Source: an uncultured Chitinophaga sp.
GTDB taxonomy: Bacteria; Bacteroidota; Bacteroidia; Chitinophagales; Chitinophagaceae
Length of the DNA: 64,000 nucleotides
Assembly (NCBI RefSeq): GCF_946479755.1
Contig: NZ_CAMLHC010000028.1
Location: 38,234-102,233, forward strand
Reading direction: 5' to 3'
How positions within the stretch are numbered: position 1 is the first letter of the stretch; every line of letters begins with the position of its first letter. The notes beneath the pieces were generated by a model. It did no database searches. It had not been told where the DNA came from and worked only from the letters and a program-made list of their open reading frames with translations. Position numbers and translations under genes: made by a program. Shown piece after piece: positions 52,801 through 60,671 of the stretch.

Positions 52801-52968
52801 GTTGGTAGTGGTTCCTTTTGAGGTGCCTTTCACCAGGATGTTCACACCGGAGAGGGGCTGACCGGTGTCGTCTGTTACCTTGCCGGTAATAGCCTGTTGC
52901 GCCCAAACCACGGGAGTGGTCAGCAACAATAACACGAACAACAGCACATGCGTAAAGTTTCTGATCAT
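49858..52968 (-). CDS. SusC/RagA-type TonB-linked outer-membrane transporter (copy 2)
   Basis: A 1036-residue TonB-dependent channel. The signal peptide is MIRNFTHVLLFVLLLLTTPVVWA, then a carboxypeptidase-like regulatory domain, a TonB contact (GEVVVTALGIKKEKKALGYSV), a plug with ALYGSRASNGVILITTKGG, and a barrel ending FGLNLNVKF. I choose the ATG at 52968, since the 27 extra residues back to 53049 precede the signal and lack sense as an export sequence. The LacI gene lies 173 bp upstream on the same strand. It is paralogous to copy 1 but not identical. Confidence 0.92.
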   Translation of the reverse strand: MIRNFTHVLLFVLLLLTTPVVWAQQAITGKVTDDTGQPLSGVNILVKGTSKGTTTNAEGNFSLSVPPGSTLVFRYLGFLPQEVPVGNESQLTVTLKTDEKNLGEVVVTALGIKKEKKALGYSVSEVKGEELTQARSTNIANTLSGKVAGLNVTSTATGPAGSSRIILRGNTSIDKNRNNQPLIVVDGIPINNDNLGSAGEYGGTDAGDGISSINPDDIATISVLKGGTAAALYGSRASNGVILITTKGGASRKGVGVEFSSNIVLDRPVVENLDWQYDYGMGLNGLKPQTAAEARAAGLFSWGAPLDGSSVIQYDGISRSYNAVKNNFKKFYRSGYTFTNSVAASGGNEKVTWRFGATDMKNEATLPNSGIRRDNLSLNVSAWLGKKLHLNVYAKYIRERTTNRPRVSDSPGNANFALYLLPTSLAVQTLKDSKLNADGNEFRWNANEYITNPWFSVYDFEQADKKDRFINSAELRYDILDWLYVKGRIGADMFFRDNKAVTPNGTAYIPGGQINDQTRQNFYELNADVMVGVEKGFDEKWRISGFVGANVMRNKNDKLYLTGNTFNIPYFYDQSNLQTKTVTNDIFEKRINSLYASAELSFRSYLYLTLTGRNDWFSTLPLNSNSIFYPSAGLSFVLSDAVTMPKWINYAKLRTSWAQVGGDTDPYRLRLSYQVQNPLVLGTTSLPVADVKKAQDGSYAVPNANLKPYVNTSYEAGFEARFFDNRLSVDFSWYTRKTKDDIVQTTISNASGYNTAFINVGKVSNKGIELMVTGTPVRSKNFTWDITPNFAYNKSEVIQLDGKLNALKVSDVRTFNVTIQQIPHQPFGVIQGYSFQRDDQGNILFNAAGKPLQGPLTIFGTGVAPYTLGVTNTFTYKAFSLGVLIDSRWGNKLYSGTNDYGYYFGLQKATLDGRSGGVTIKAQDPNDPSKYVDKVVDAQDYYQNIAFNIAEPFIYSGAFIKLRQVILTYSLPAGVLNKTPFTGASLSFVARNLWIIYKDVPNVDPESTYSNGAGQGAELLGYPQSRSFGLNLNVKF

Positions 52969-53141
52969 GTTTAATGCGATAAAAGTGAAGAAATAAACCG
53001 GGGATGGTTTTGGTTGAATAGTGTTCCGGCAGAGGGGGTGAGCAGCCACAAAACCGGAACTGTATCAGATAACAACAGGACACGGCTTTTTGTTCCCGCA
53101 AGTATCACAGGAACAGGAAGATAGGAAGAGGATGGGGTGGG

Positions 53142-54167
53142 TTATTTTTTACCGGGATCGGAAGAAGCTCTGACGATCAGGGCAGGTTCCAGGACGATCT
53201 GGCGGGGGGTAGCGGATGGGTGATTGAGTTCCTGCATCAGCACTTCCACGATATTTTTGCCGATCTCTGTAATCGGTTGCGCCACGCAGGTGATAGACGG
53301 GCTGTGGAGGCGGAACAGGTCGTGGTCGTCGAAGCTGACCACACCGATCTGCGGTCCTATTTCCCAGCCGAGGGAGCGGATGCTTTCGATACCATAGATA
53401 CCGAGGTAGTTGGTAGCGAAGAACACGGCATCGAGGCCTTTGATGGAGGTGAGGAATTTTTTGATTTCCGTATTGAAGGCTTCGCGCTCCAGTTCAAACG
53501 GAATTTTTTTAACGAGGCTTTTATTAAAAGGGAGATGATGGTCTTTGAGTGCGGCCGTAAATCCATCGAGGCGGTCTTTCATCTGTACCTGGTCGGAGGT
53601 GATGGTGACGATCGCGATTTTTTTATAGCCCTGGCTGGCCAGGTGGCTGGTGACGTTGTAGGCGCCCTGGTAGTTGTCTACCACCACATAGTGGGAGCTG
53701 ACATGTGGGAAATAGCGGTCCATGAGCACTACCGGTTTGGAAGTGGCTTTGAGTTGTTCTATCTCCTTGTCCAGGTTTTTGGTAGGTGTGACGATGTAGG
53801 CGTCTACCTGGCGGTACTTGAGTACTTCCAGGAGTCCTTTTGCTTTTTCGGTATTGTCTTCCGTACTGCCGTAAAGCACTTTATAGCCGTGCTTGTCCGC
53901 TTCGTCTTCCATTACTTTCGCAAGGCTGGCGAAGAAGTTGTTGGCAATATCTTCCACAATGAGGCCGATGGTTTTGGTTTTTCCTGTACGGAGGCCGCGT
54001 GCCAGCTGATTCGGTTTGTACTTGAGCCGGGAAGCTATTTTCTGTATTTTTTTGCTTACCTGCTCGCTGATCCGCTTCTCTTTCGCTTTGCCGTTTAGCA
54101 CAAACGAGACAGTCGTAGGAGAAACCCCTGCCTGTTTTGCGATATCTTTAATAGAGATTCCTTTCAT
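53142..54167 (-). CDS. LacI-family transcriptional regulator
   Basis: A 341-residue repressor or activator. The N-terminal helix-turn-helix is ISIKDIAKQAGVSPTTVSFVLNGK, with the minor-groove hinge around QLARGLRTGKT. The rest is a periplasmic-binding-like ligand domain (TIGLIVEDIANNFFASLAKV onwards), so it should sense a sugar or related metabolite. The ATG is 54167; the frame extends three codons to a TTG. A palindrome at 54179-54194, 12 bp from the ATG, may be its own operator. It lies 173 bp upstream of SusC copy 2 and divergent from the AraC gene, so regulation of the SusC/SusD genes is plausible. Confidence 0.92.
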   Translation of the reverse strand: MKGISIKDIAKQAGVSPTTVSFVLNGKAKEKRISEQVSKKIQKIASRLKYKPNQLARGLRTGKTKTIGLIVEDIANNFFASLAKVMEDEADKHGYKVLYGSTEDNTEKAKGLLEVLKYRQVDAYIVTPTKNLDKEIEQLKATSKPVVLMDRYFPHVSSHYVVVDNYQGAYNVTSHLASQGYKKIAIVTITSDQVQMKDRLDGFTAALKDHHLPFNKSLVKKIPFELEREAFNTEIKKFLTSIKGLDAVFFATNYLGIYGIESIRSLGWEIGPQIGVVSFDDHDLFRLHSPSITCVAQPITEIGKNIVEVLMQELNHPSATPRQIVLEPALIVRASSDPGKK

Positions 54168-54178
54168 AGACAACAAAT

Positions 54179-54194
54179 GCTATATCGATTTAGC
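54179..54194. promoter_or_regulatory. Probable LacI-type operator at the regulator's own start
   Basis: GCTATATCGATTTAGC is a 16-bp palindrome centred on CG with a single mismatched pair, the form of LacI-family sites. It starts 12 bp upstream of the regulator ATG, suggesting autoregulation. Confidence 0.5.
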
Positions 54195-54430
54195 CCAGCG
54201 TAATTTACAAAATGAAAGCTGAAATTTACATTCTTGCGCCAATTATTCCAAAAAAGTTGCTAAATCTTATAAACAGGGATAAGCGGCAGGTCTATGACAT
54301 TTAAGGGTCATTTTCGCAATAATGATATTTTTTTAACCAATTTTTAATAATTTGGCAACATTCATAGGACAATGGCAATACTAAACAAGGGGATTGCCAG
54401 GATAACACTCGTTTAAAAATTAATACTTGA

Positions 54431-55306
54431 ATGAAACCCATTCTTATTAAAGTTGGGGCTTTTGCCGATAATCAGATCACCATCATAGAAAGATGTGATC
54501 CGTATTTTAACACGCCTTTTCACTTCCACCCGGAGTGTGAGCTGGTGTTTGTTACGGAGAGCCACGGGAAGAGGATTGTTGGGGACAGCATCGAGAGCTT
54601 TGAGGAGGGCGATATGGTGTTTCTGGGGCCGCATATCCCCCACGTATGGTATAATGAAGAAGAATACTATAAGGGCGACGAGAACCTGAAAGCCCGTTCT
54701 GTGGTAATTTATTTCCCGAAAGATATTTTTGGTGAGAAATTTTACGGTCTCCCGGAAACCAAAGCGCTGAGCGAGCTTTTTCATCGCGCGCAGCGCGGGA
54801 TGAAAATAATAGGGCCCACGTATGACAAGCTGAAACCGGAAATACTGTCCCTTCCCAAAAAAGAGGGGCTTGACAGGATCATTTCGCTGCTCAGCATCCT
54901 GAAAACGCTGTCGGAAACGCGCGACTGTTACTATCTCGCCAGCACAGGGTATTCCCACGCCTACAACGTAAAAGACAACCATAAAATAGACGAGGTATTT
55001 AAATATGTGATGAACAACTTCTCCAAGGAGATATCCCTGCAGGATGTGGCCAGCATCACCAACCTCTCACCGCAGTCTTTCTGCCGTTTCTTTAAGAACC
55101 GCACCAAAAAGTCATTTGTACAGTTCCTGAACGAGGTACGGATAGGCCATGCCTGCAAGCGTTTGACAGAAGAGGACTGGTCTATTGCAGAAATCGCTTA
55201 TTCCTGCGGGTTCAAGAACCTGTCCAATTTTAACCGGTTTTTTAAAGAGATCGTGGGTAAAACGCCCAAAGAATACAAGAACGAGTTGCGGCTGAAGGAA
55301 GCCTGA
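54431..55306 (+). CDS. AraC-family transcriptional regulator
   Basis: A 291-residue DNA-binding protein. The N-terminal cupin-like domain shows the motif FHFHPECELVFV, placing two histidines of the barrel near residue 30, and FEEGDMVFLGPHIPHVW. The C-terminal 100 residues carry the two helix-turn-helix motifs of the AraC family: SLQDVASITNLSPQSFCRFFKNRT and SIAEIAYSCGFKNLSNFNRFFKEIVGKTPKEYK. It is divergent from LacI, with 263 bp between the two start codons. It should control a nearby uptake or catabolic locus; the ligand is unknown. Confidence 0.9.
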   Translation: MKPILIKVGAFADNQITIIERCDPYFNTPFHFHPECELVFVTESHGKRIVGDSIESFEEGDMVFLGPHIPHVWYNEEEYYKGDENLKARSVVIYFPKDIFGEKFYGLPETKALSELFHRAQRGMKIIGPTYDKLKPEILSLPKKEGLDRIISLLSILKTLSETRDCYYLASTGYSHAYNVKDNHKIDEVFKYVMNNFSKEISLQDVASITNLSPQSFCRFFKNRTKKSFVQFLNEVRIGHACKRLTEEDWSIAEIAYSCGFKNLSNFNRFFKEIVGKTPKEYKNELRLKEA

Positions 55307-55478
55307 TGATAAGGCAGCGGAACTGGGAAAGATTATGAATTAACCGGGTTGGCTGGTTATCAGGCTAAATCTGATAAATACTGCATATCCGATAGACTTT
55401 ATTGTATTAATATCCGAATTTCTTCTTACTTTCAACGATAGTAATTCAACCAAAACATCTAATTGCTACTGTAATTCA

Positions 55479-56069
55479 ATGTTCAGCAGTTATTCAGATA
55501 ACCAGTTAGTGTCGCTGCTCAAAAGCGACGACAGTGCTGCCTTCAATGCCATCTATGACCGCTACAGTAAAATGTTGTATCTCTTTATATACAGCAAGCT
55601 GGATGCGGGAGAGATCAGTAAGGACGTACTGCAGGACCTGTTTATTTCCCTTTGGGAGAAACGTCATTCCCTTGTACTGAAAGAATCGCTGAAATCTTAC
55701 CTGTACCAGGCGGCCCGGCACAAGATCATTGATATTTACCGGAAAAACGCCACTTACCGGAAATACCTGCAGCAATTGATTGAACACTTTGATGCACAGC
55801 CGCATTCTGTGGAAGACACGGTGGATTACAAAGCCAGGTCGCAGGAGTTGTTTGAGGCGATTAACCATTTGCCGGAGAAAATGAAGGAAATTTTCATGCT
55901 GAGCAGGTTTGAAAACTTATCTATAGAACAGATTTCCAACCACCTGGGCCTTTCCCAGCAAACGGTGAAGAACCAGATCACCAAAGCCCTCAAGATATTA
56001 CGGGCCAGCTATGCGCAAACCGACGTTATATTGCTCGTTATTTCGCTTGTTTTCACTGCCAACCGTTAA
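55479..56069 (+). CDS. ECF-type sigma factor (FecI-like, Bacteroidota)
   Basis: A 196-residue sigma factor of the FecI-like Bacteroidota group. Region 2 is seen in DSAAFNAIYDRYSKMLYLFIYSKL and VLQDLFISLWEKRHSL, with SLKSYLYQAARHKIIDIYRK in the middle. Region 4 is LPEKMKEIFMLSRFENLSIEQISNHLGLSQQTVKNQITKALKIL. A FecR-type anti-sigma gene and an STN-bearing SusC gene follow on the same strand, the standard arrangement for cell-surface signalling. It should direct polymerase to the downstream SusC/SusD promoter when the ligand is present. Confidence 0.93.
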   Translation: MFSSYSDNQLVSLLKSDDSAAFNAIYDRYSKMLYLFIYSKLDAGEISKDVLQDLFISLWEKRHSLVLKESLKSYLYQAARHKIIDIYRKNATYRKYLQQLIEHFDAQPHSVEDTVDYKARSQELFEAINHLPEKMKEIFMLSRFENLSIEQISNHLGLSQQTVKNQITKALKILRASYAQTDVILLVISLVFTANR

Positions 56070-56148
56070 TTTTTGCAAAATATTCGGGTATTGCCATGGT
56101 ACTAATTCCACGTTACCACGACTTACTATCATCCAAAAACGCTATCAG

Positions 56149-57168
56149 GTGGACACAGAACAGATAAAAATATTGCTGGAGCGATATCAACAGGGGGACT
56201 GCTCACCGGAGGAAGCGAAAATCATAGAACAGTGGTTTGAACAGATCAACAGTCACCAGTCGACCATCGCAGACGAGCACGCGCTCGATTTGGAGCTGGA
56301 AGAGGTGAAACTGCGTATCCGGGAACAGATCACGCCGGCGCCCAAAGTGCGCCGCCTGCGGCCCTGGCTGTTATCAGCCGCCGCTGCTGCTGCCATTATC
56401 CTGGCGGCAGGCCTGTTCTGGTTTAACAGCAACCGACCAACCGCCACTCCCGCCGGCGCACCGCTGGCCCATCATCCGGCCACCGGCAGTAACCGCGTGG
56501 TGAAAGACGGCTTCGTGGAGATTACGACGCTCAAAGGACACCAGGAAAATATCACACTGGAAGACGGCAGCACTGTGGCCCTGAACGCCAACAGTAAACT
56601 GCGTTATCCGGAAAAATTCAGCGCCACCGAAAGAAGCGTTTACCTCGATGAAGGGGAAGCCTTTTTCAACGCTGCGCCCGACGCCAACCGCCATTTTGTG
56701 GTACGTACCACCGAACTGGCCACCACCGCATTGGGCACCACCTTCAACATCCGCGCCTATAGTACTGAAAATAAAGTCACGGTAGCCCTGCTCACCGGCA
56801 AAGTGAAAATAGACCCGCTGCAAAACAGCCAGTCCGCCCGCTCTTTTGTATTGCTCCCCAGCGAACAAATCAGCTATGACCGGCAGCTGCTGAGCATAGT
56901 CAAAACATCTTTCGCCAAACCGGAAGAAATTACCGGCTGGAAGCAAGGTTATCTTGTATTTAAAGACGCACCCTATATTGAGCTCATGACCGGCATCGAG
57001 AATCGTTACGGTGTGACCATCATCAATGAAAGCGACAAAACAGCATGGAATTATACCGGCAATTTCAGAAATGAAAGCCTATCCGAAGTAATGGACATTA
57101 TCTGTATCGCCAAATCCTTATCATATACCATTAAAAAAGACACCGTTTATCTTGTAAATAAAAAATAG
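56149..57168 (+). CDS. FecR-domain anti-sigma factor
   Basis: A 339-residue inner-membrane regulator. The cytoplasmic N-terminus (ILLERYQQGDCSPEEAKIIEQWF) contains the sigma-binding helices. One membrane helix, about residues 74-95, leads to a periplasmic FecR domain (VEITTLKGHQENITLEDGSTVALNANS) and a C-terminal DUF4974/STN-like domain (GYLVFKDAPYIELMTGIENRYGVTI). I choose a GTG start at 56149, which follows the sigma gene by 79 bp and gives the normal protein length. The frame extends into the sigma gene to 56011, but the extra residues lack family resemblance. It should release the sigma factor when the SusC STN domain docks. Confidence 0.88.
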   Translation: MDTEQIKILLERYQQGDCSPEEAKIIEQWFEQINSHQSTIADEHALDLELEEVKLRIREQITPAPKVRRLRPWLLSAAAAAAIILAAGLFWFNSNRPTATPAGAPLAHHPATGSNRVVKDGFVEITTLKGHQENITLEDGSTVALNANSKLRYPEKFSATERSVYLDEGEAFFNAAPDANRHFVVRTTELATTALGTTFNIRAYSTENKVTVALLTGKVKIDPLQNSQSARSFVLLPSEQISYDRQLLSIVKTSFAKPEEITGWKQGYLVFKDAPYIELMTGIENRYGVTIINESDKTAWNYTGNFRNESLSEVMDIICIAKSLSYTIKKDTVYLVNKK

Positions 57169-57174
57169 ACTCAT

Positions 57175-60100
57175 ATGAGGGTAAAGCCTTACCCCATAAC
57201 ATGGTTCATATCCATGGGGTTAATGCTGACATTGCTGCTGGCCGGTAGCTTGAACACCCTGAGTAGCGCGTTTGCCGAAGAAATACAGCAGCCGCCATCG
57301 ACAATTGTTGTCAGTATCCAGGCGAAAAACAAAAACCTGGAAGACGTGATGACCGAAATATCGGTCAAAACCGGGCTGAACTTCCACTACGACAAAACTG
57401 ATCTTAACCTGAAGAAAAAGGTTACGCTCAACTGCACCAAAACACCTATAGATGACGTTCTGGCGTTGTTATCAGCACAAACCGGATTGAAGTTTACCCG
57501 TATCAACAACAAAATCATTGTAGGAGCCGACATTGAAACAGGCGGCACGTCAACCGTCGACCTGTTAAAGCACGTTTCACTGGAAAGAGAAATCACCGGT
57601 ACCGTACGCGATAATAAAGGCACGCCGCTTCAGGGAGTAACCGTTCAAATCAGGAACAGCAACAAAGGCACACAAACAGACGCCGACGCGGGGTTCAGCA
57701 TTAGCGCCAACCCCGGCGATGTATTGTTGTTCAGTTATGTGGGATATCTGACACGCGAAGTCACCGTAGGCACCAGCAGCCAAATTAACATCACGCTTCA
57801 CGAAAACATCAAGGCACTGGGGGAACTGGTAGTCACCGCCCTTGGCATACAGAAAAAATCGCGGGAACTGCCCTACTCCACCCAACAGCTGGGTGGCGAC
57901 GACGTTTCCCTCGTCAAAGATGCCAATTTCATGAACAGCATCTCCGGTAAAGCTGCCGGGGTATGCATCACCCGCAACGCCTCCGGTATCGGCGGCACCG
58001 TCAGGGTCGTGTTACGCGGCAACAAATCCACCCGCGAAAACCAGCCCCTGTACATCGTTGACGGCGTACCTTATGCCAACTATACCCCGTCACAACCCCA
58101 GGACGTATGGGGACAGGCCAACAATACCATCGGCGGCGGCGGCCGCGATGGCGGCGATGGCATCTCCAACATCAATCCCGACGATATTGAAAGCGTCAGT
58201 ATCCTCAAAGGCGCCTCCGCCGCCGCTTTATACGGCAGCCAGGCCGCCAACGGCGTCATCCTCATCACCACCAAAAAAGGAAAACCCGGCAAAAGCCACA
58301 TAGAGGTAGCCTCCGACTTCACCATCGAAAAACCCTCTATGTTACCCAACCTTCAATACCGCTACGGACAAACAGAAGCGCCCTACGACTCCGTCAGCAA
58401 ACCCAAGCCCGGCTCCCTGGGCAGCTGGGGCCCCCCGGTAAAGTCGCCCGATCATGTAAAAGACTTCTACAATACCGGCGCCACCTGGATCAATACCGTT
58501 TCCTTCAGCGGCGGCACAGAAACAGCACAAACCTATTTCTCCTACTCCAACACTACCAATAAAAGCATTCTGCCCACCGGCAAATTCAACCGGCACACGA
58601 TCAATTTCCGGGAGACACTCCGGCTGCTCAACAACAAGCTGGTCATGGACGCCAACGCCTCTTTCCTGGCGCAGTCGTCGGTCAACCGCCTGTCGTCCGG
58701 GCTATACTACAGCCCCATCTCCGGCTTGTATGTATTCCCCCGCGGCCTCGATTTCAACGCCTATAAAAACCAGTTCGAATACTACGATACCGCCCGGAGC
58801 CTTTACATGCAGAATTGGTGGAACATCCGGCACGATAAAGAATGGATAGGCCAGGACGATCAGCAGAACCCCATGTGGGCACTGCAACGCAACCGCCGGC
58901 TGGACAACCGCTACCGGGGCATGGCCTCCCTGGCGCTCAACTATCAGCTCAACAACTGGCTTTCCTTCAAGGGACGCGCCAGCTTCGACAAATCACTGGA
59001 CCAATACGAGCTGGAAGCCTATGCCGGCACGCAGCGCGTACTGTCCGACTCCAATGGCCGCTACATCCTGGAAAAAGAATTCAACACCCAGCTGTATGCC
59101 GACCTCATGGTCAATGCCAGCGGGAAAGTGAACCAATGGCTACACCTGGCCGGTAACGTGGGCGCCAGCATCACCGACATTAAAGCGCATGAACGCGCCT
59201 TCAACGGCGCCAATCCCAATGCGGAACCCGGTCTTATTTATCCCAATAAATTTTCCCTGTCCAACATCGCCGAAAAGTCGCTCGACGCACAGCACAGCGT
59301 GGAACAGAAGCAGCTCCAGGCCATTTTCGGCAACGCCCAGCTGGGCATCAAAAACTTCCTCTTCCTCGATCTTACCGGACGCAATGACTGGTCCAGCACC
59401 TTTGCTTTTACGCCCACCCTCGCGAAAGGTTATTTTTATTACTCACTCGGACTGTCGGCCATCTGGACAGACATGTTTAAGCTGCCGAAAGCGTTTAACC
59501 TTCTGCGCACACGCATATCCTACGCCAAGGTAGGCAACGACATCGCCAGCTACGCCTCCAACCCGGCGCCGTTTACCATGCAAACCACCGCCGGCGTAAG
59601 CAGGGTGCTGCTCAACCTCCGTACCCCCTACCCCGGCATTTATCTCGAACCGGAAGACAACCGCTCTTTCGAAGCCGGACTGGAAGTGCACCTGTTCAAC
59701 AACAGGCTCAATGCGGACATCACCATCTACAAAAACAATAACTACAAACAATACATGGAAGTGCCTGCCCCTCCCGGCTCCGGATTTATGACCTATTACC
59801 TCAATATGGGCAATATCCAGAACAAGGGCCTGGAAGCATCTGTGAGCGCAACGCCCATTCAAACCAAGGGCTTCAGCTGGACCAGCACTATCAACTTCTC
59901 CACCAACCGCAACATCGTATTGCAGTTGAGCAATAAAAAAATTGCCGGCGCCGATACCAGCAACATGTTTACCCTTACCGATTTTGGCGTTAATATGTTT
60001 GGCTCCTTTATACAGGAAGGCGGCTCCTGGGGGGATATTTATTCCAACAAAGAATTAAAACGTAACGACAAAGGCCAGGTGATTGTGGATGAAAACGGGA

Positions 60101-60660
60101 AGCTGTCTACCACAGGTACTTTCAAAAAAGTGGGCAATCCCAATCCGGACTTCATGCTTGGATGGAACAACAGTTTCTACTACCGCAATTTTACTTTAAG
60201 CTTCCTCGTAGACGGCCGTTTCGGTGGTAAAGTCATGAGTGTTACCCAGGCAGTACTGGATTATTACGGCGTGAGCGAAGTGACCGCAAAGGCCCGTGAC
60301 AACGGCGGCGTAGTGCTCAACGCTGCGCTGGCGGACGGCACCCCCTACACCGGGAAAATAGACGCCGCCAATTACTACACCATCATCGGTGGCCGCTCCG
60401 GCATCGGGGAAATGTATATGTACAACGCTACCAACATCCGGCTGCGGGAGCTGAGCCTCAGCTACCTGCTTCCCCTGAAGTGGAAATGGCTGCGCAGCAT
60501 GCGGGTAGGCGTTATCGGAAGGAATCTCTTTTTCTTTAAACTCGACGCTCCTTTTGACCCGGAAGTCTCTATGGGTTCCGGCAACGGTCTTCAGGGCGTA
60601 GATGTATTCGGATTACCGCCCTTACGTAGTATGGGTGTCAACTTAAAATTCGGGTTTTAA
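57175..60660 (+). CDS. SusC/RagA-type transporter with N-terminal STN signalling domain (copy 3)
   Basis: An 1161-residue TonB-dependent outer-membrane channel that also signals. After the signal peptide (about 1-35) comes an STN domain (about 45-120), with VVSIQAKNKNLEDVMTEISVKTGL, which contacts the FecR anti-sigma protein. A carboxypeptidase-like domain follows (EITGTVRDNKGTPLQGVTVQ), then the TonB contact GELVVTALGIQKKSRELPYST, a plug with ALYGSQAANGVILITTKKG and a barrel ending SMGVNLKFGF. It lies 6 bp after fecR and 11 bp before SusD. It is a close paralogue of the SusC that starts at 62690, which lacks the STN part. Confidence 0.93.
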   Translation: MRVKPYPITWFISMGLMLTLLLAGSLNTLSSAFAEEIQQPPSTIVVSIQAKNKNLEDVMTEISVKTGLNFHYDKTDLNLKKKVTLNCTKTPIDDVLALLSAQTGLKFTRINNKIIVGADIETGGTSTVDLLKHVSLEREITGTVRDNKGTPLQGVTVQIRNSNKGTQTDADAGFSISANPGDVLLFSYVGYLTREVTVGTSSQINITLHENIKALGELVVTALGIQKKSRELPYSTQQLGGDDVSLVKDANFMNSISGKAAGVCITRNASGIGGTVRVVLRGNKSTRENQPLYIVDGVPYANYTPSQPQDVWGQANNTIGGGGRDGGDGISNINPDDIESVSILKGASAAALYGSQAANGVILITTKKGKPGKSHIEVASDFTIEKPSMLPNLQYRYGQTEAPYDSVSKPKPGSLGSWGPPVKSPDHVKDFYNTGATWINTVSFSGGTETAQTYFSYSNTTNKSILPTGKFNRHTINFRETLRLLNNKLVMDANASFLAQSSVNRLSSGLYYSPISGLYVFPRGLDFNAYKNQFEYYDTARSLYMQNWWNIRHDKEWIGQDDQQNPMWALQRNRRLDNRYRGMASLALNYQLNNWLSFKGRASFDKSLDQYELEAYAGTQRVLSDSNGRYILEKEFNTQLYADLMVNASGKVNQWLHLAGNVGASITDIKAHERAFNGANPNAEPGLIYPNKFSLSNIAEKSLDAQHSVEQKQLQAIFGNAQLGIKNFLFLDLTGRNDWSSTFAFTPTLAKGYFYYSLGLSAIWTDMFKLPKAFNLLRTRISYAKVGNDIASYASNPAPFTMQTTAGVSRVLLNLRTPYPGIYLEPEDNRSFEAGLEVHLFNNRLNADITIYKNNNYKQYMEVPAPPGSGFMTYYLNMGNIQNKGLEASVSATPIQTKGFSWTSTINFSTNRNIVLQLSNKKIAGADTSNMFTLTDFGVNMFGSFIQEGGSWGDIYSNKELKRNDKGQVIVDENGKLSTTGTFKKVGNPNPDFMLGWNNSFYYRNFTLSFLVDGRFGGKVMSVTQAVLDYYGVSEVTAKARDNGGVVLNAALADGTPYTGKIDAANYYTIIGGRSGIGEMYMYNATNIRLRELSLSYLLPLKWKWLRSMRVGVIGRNLFFFKLDAPFDPEVSMGSGNGLQGVDVFGLPPLRSMGVNLKFGF

Positions 60661-60671
60661 ATCTAACGACC

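Noticed and set aside
51802..52821. A 339-codon plus-strand frame opposite SusC copy 2
   Set aside because: It is the antisense of the plug and N-terminal domains and is rich in glycine and acidic repeats derived from that coding pattern; no family resemblance.
53220..54098. A 292-codon plus-strand frame opposite the LacI regulator
   Set aside because: The minus-strand product is a complete LacI-family protein; the antisense frame lacks any recognisable motif.
56011..56148. N-terminal extension of the FecR protein into the sigma gene
   Set aside because: The extra 46 residues overlap the sigma gene's end, have no FecR-family character and would place an odd hydrophobic stretch before the sigma-binding helices.
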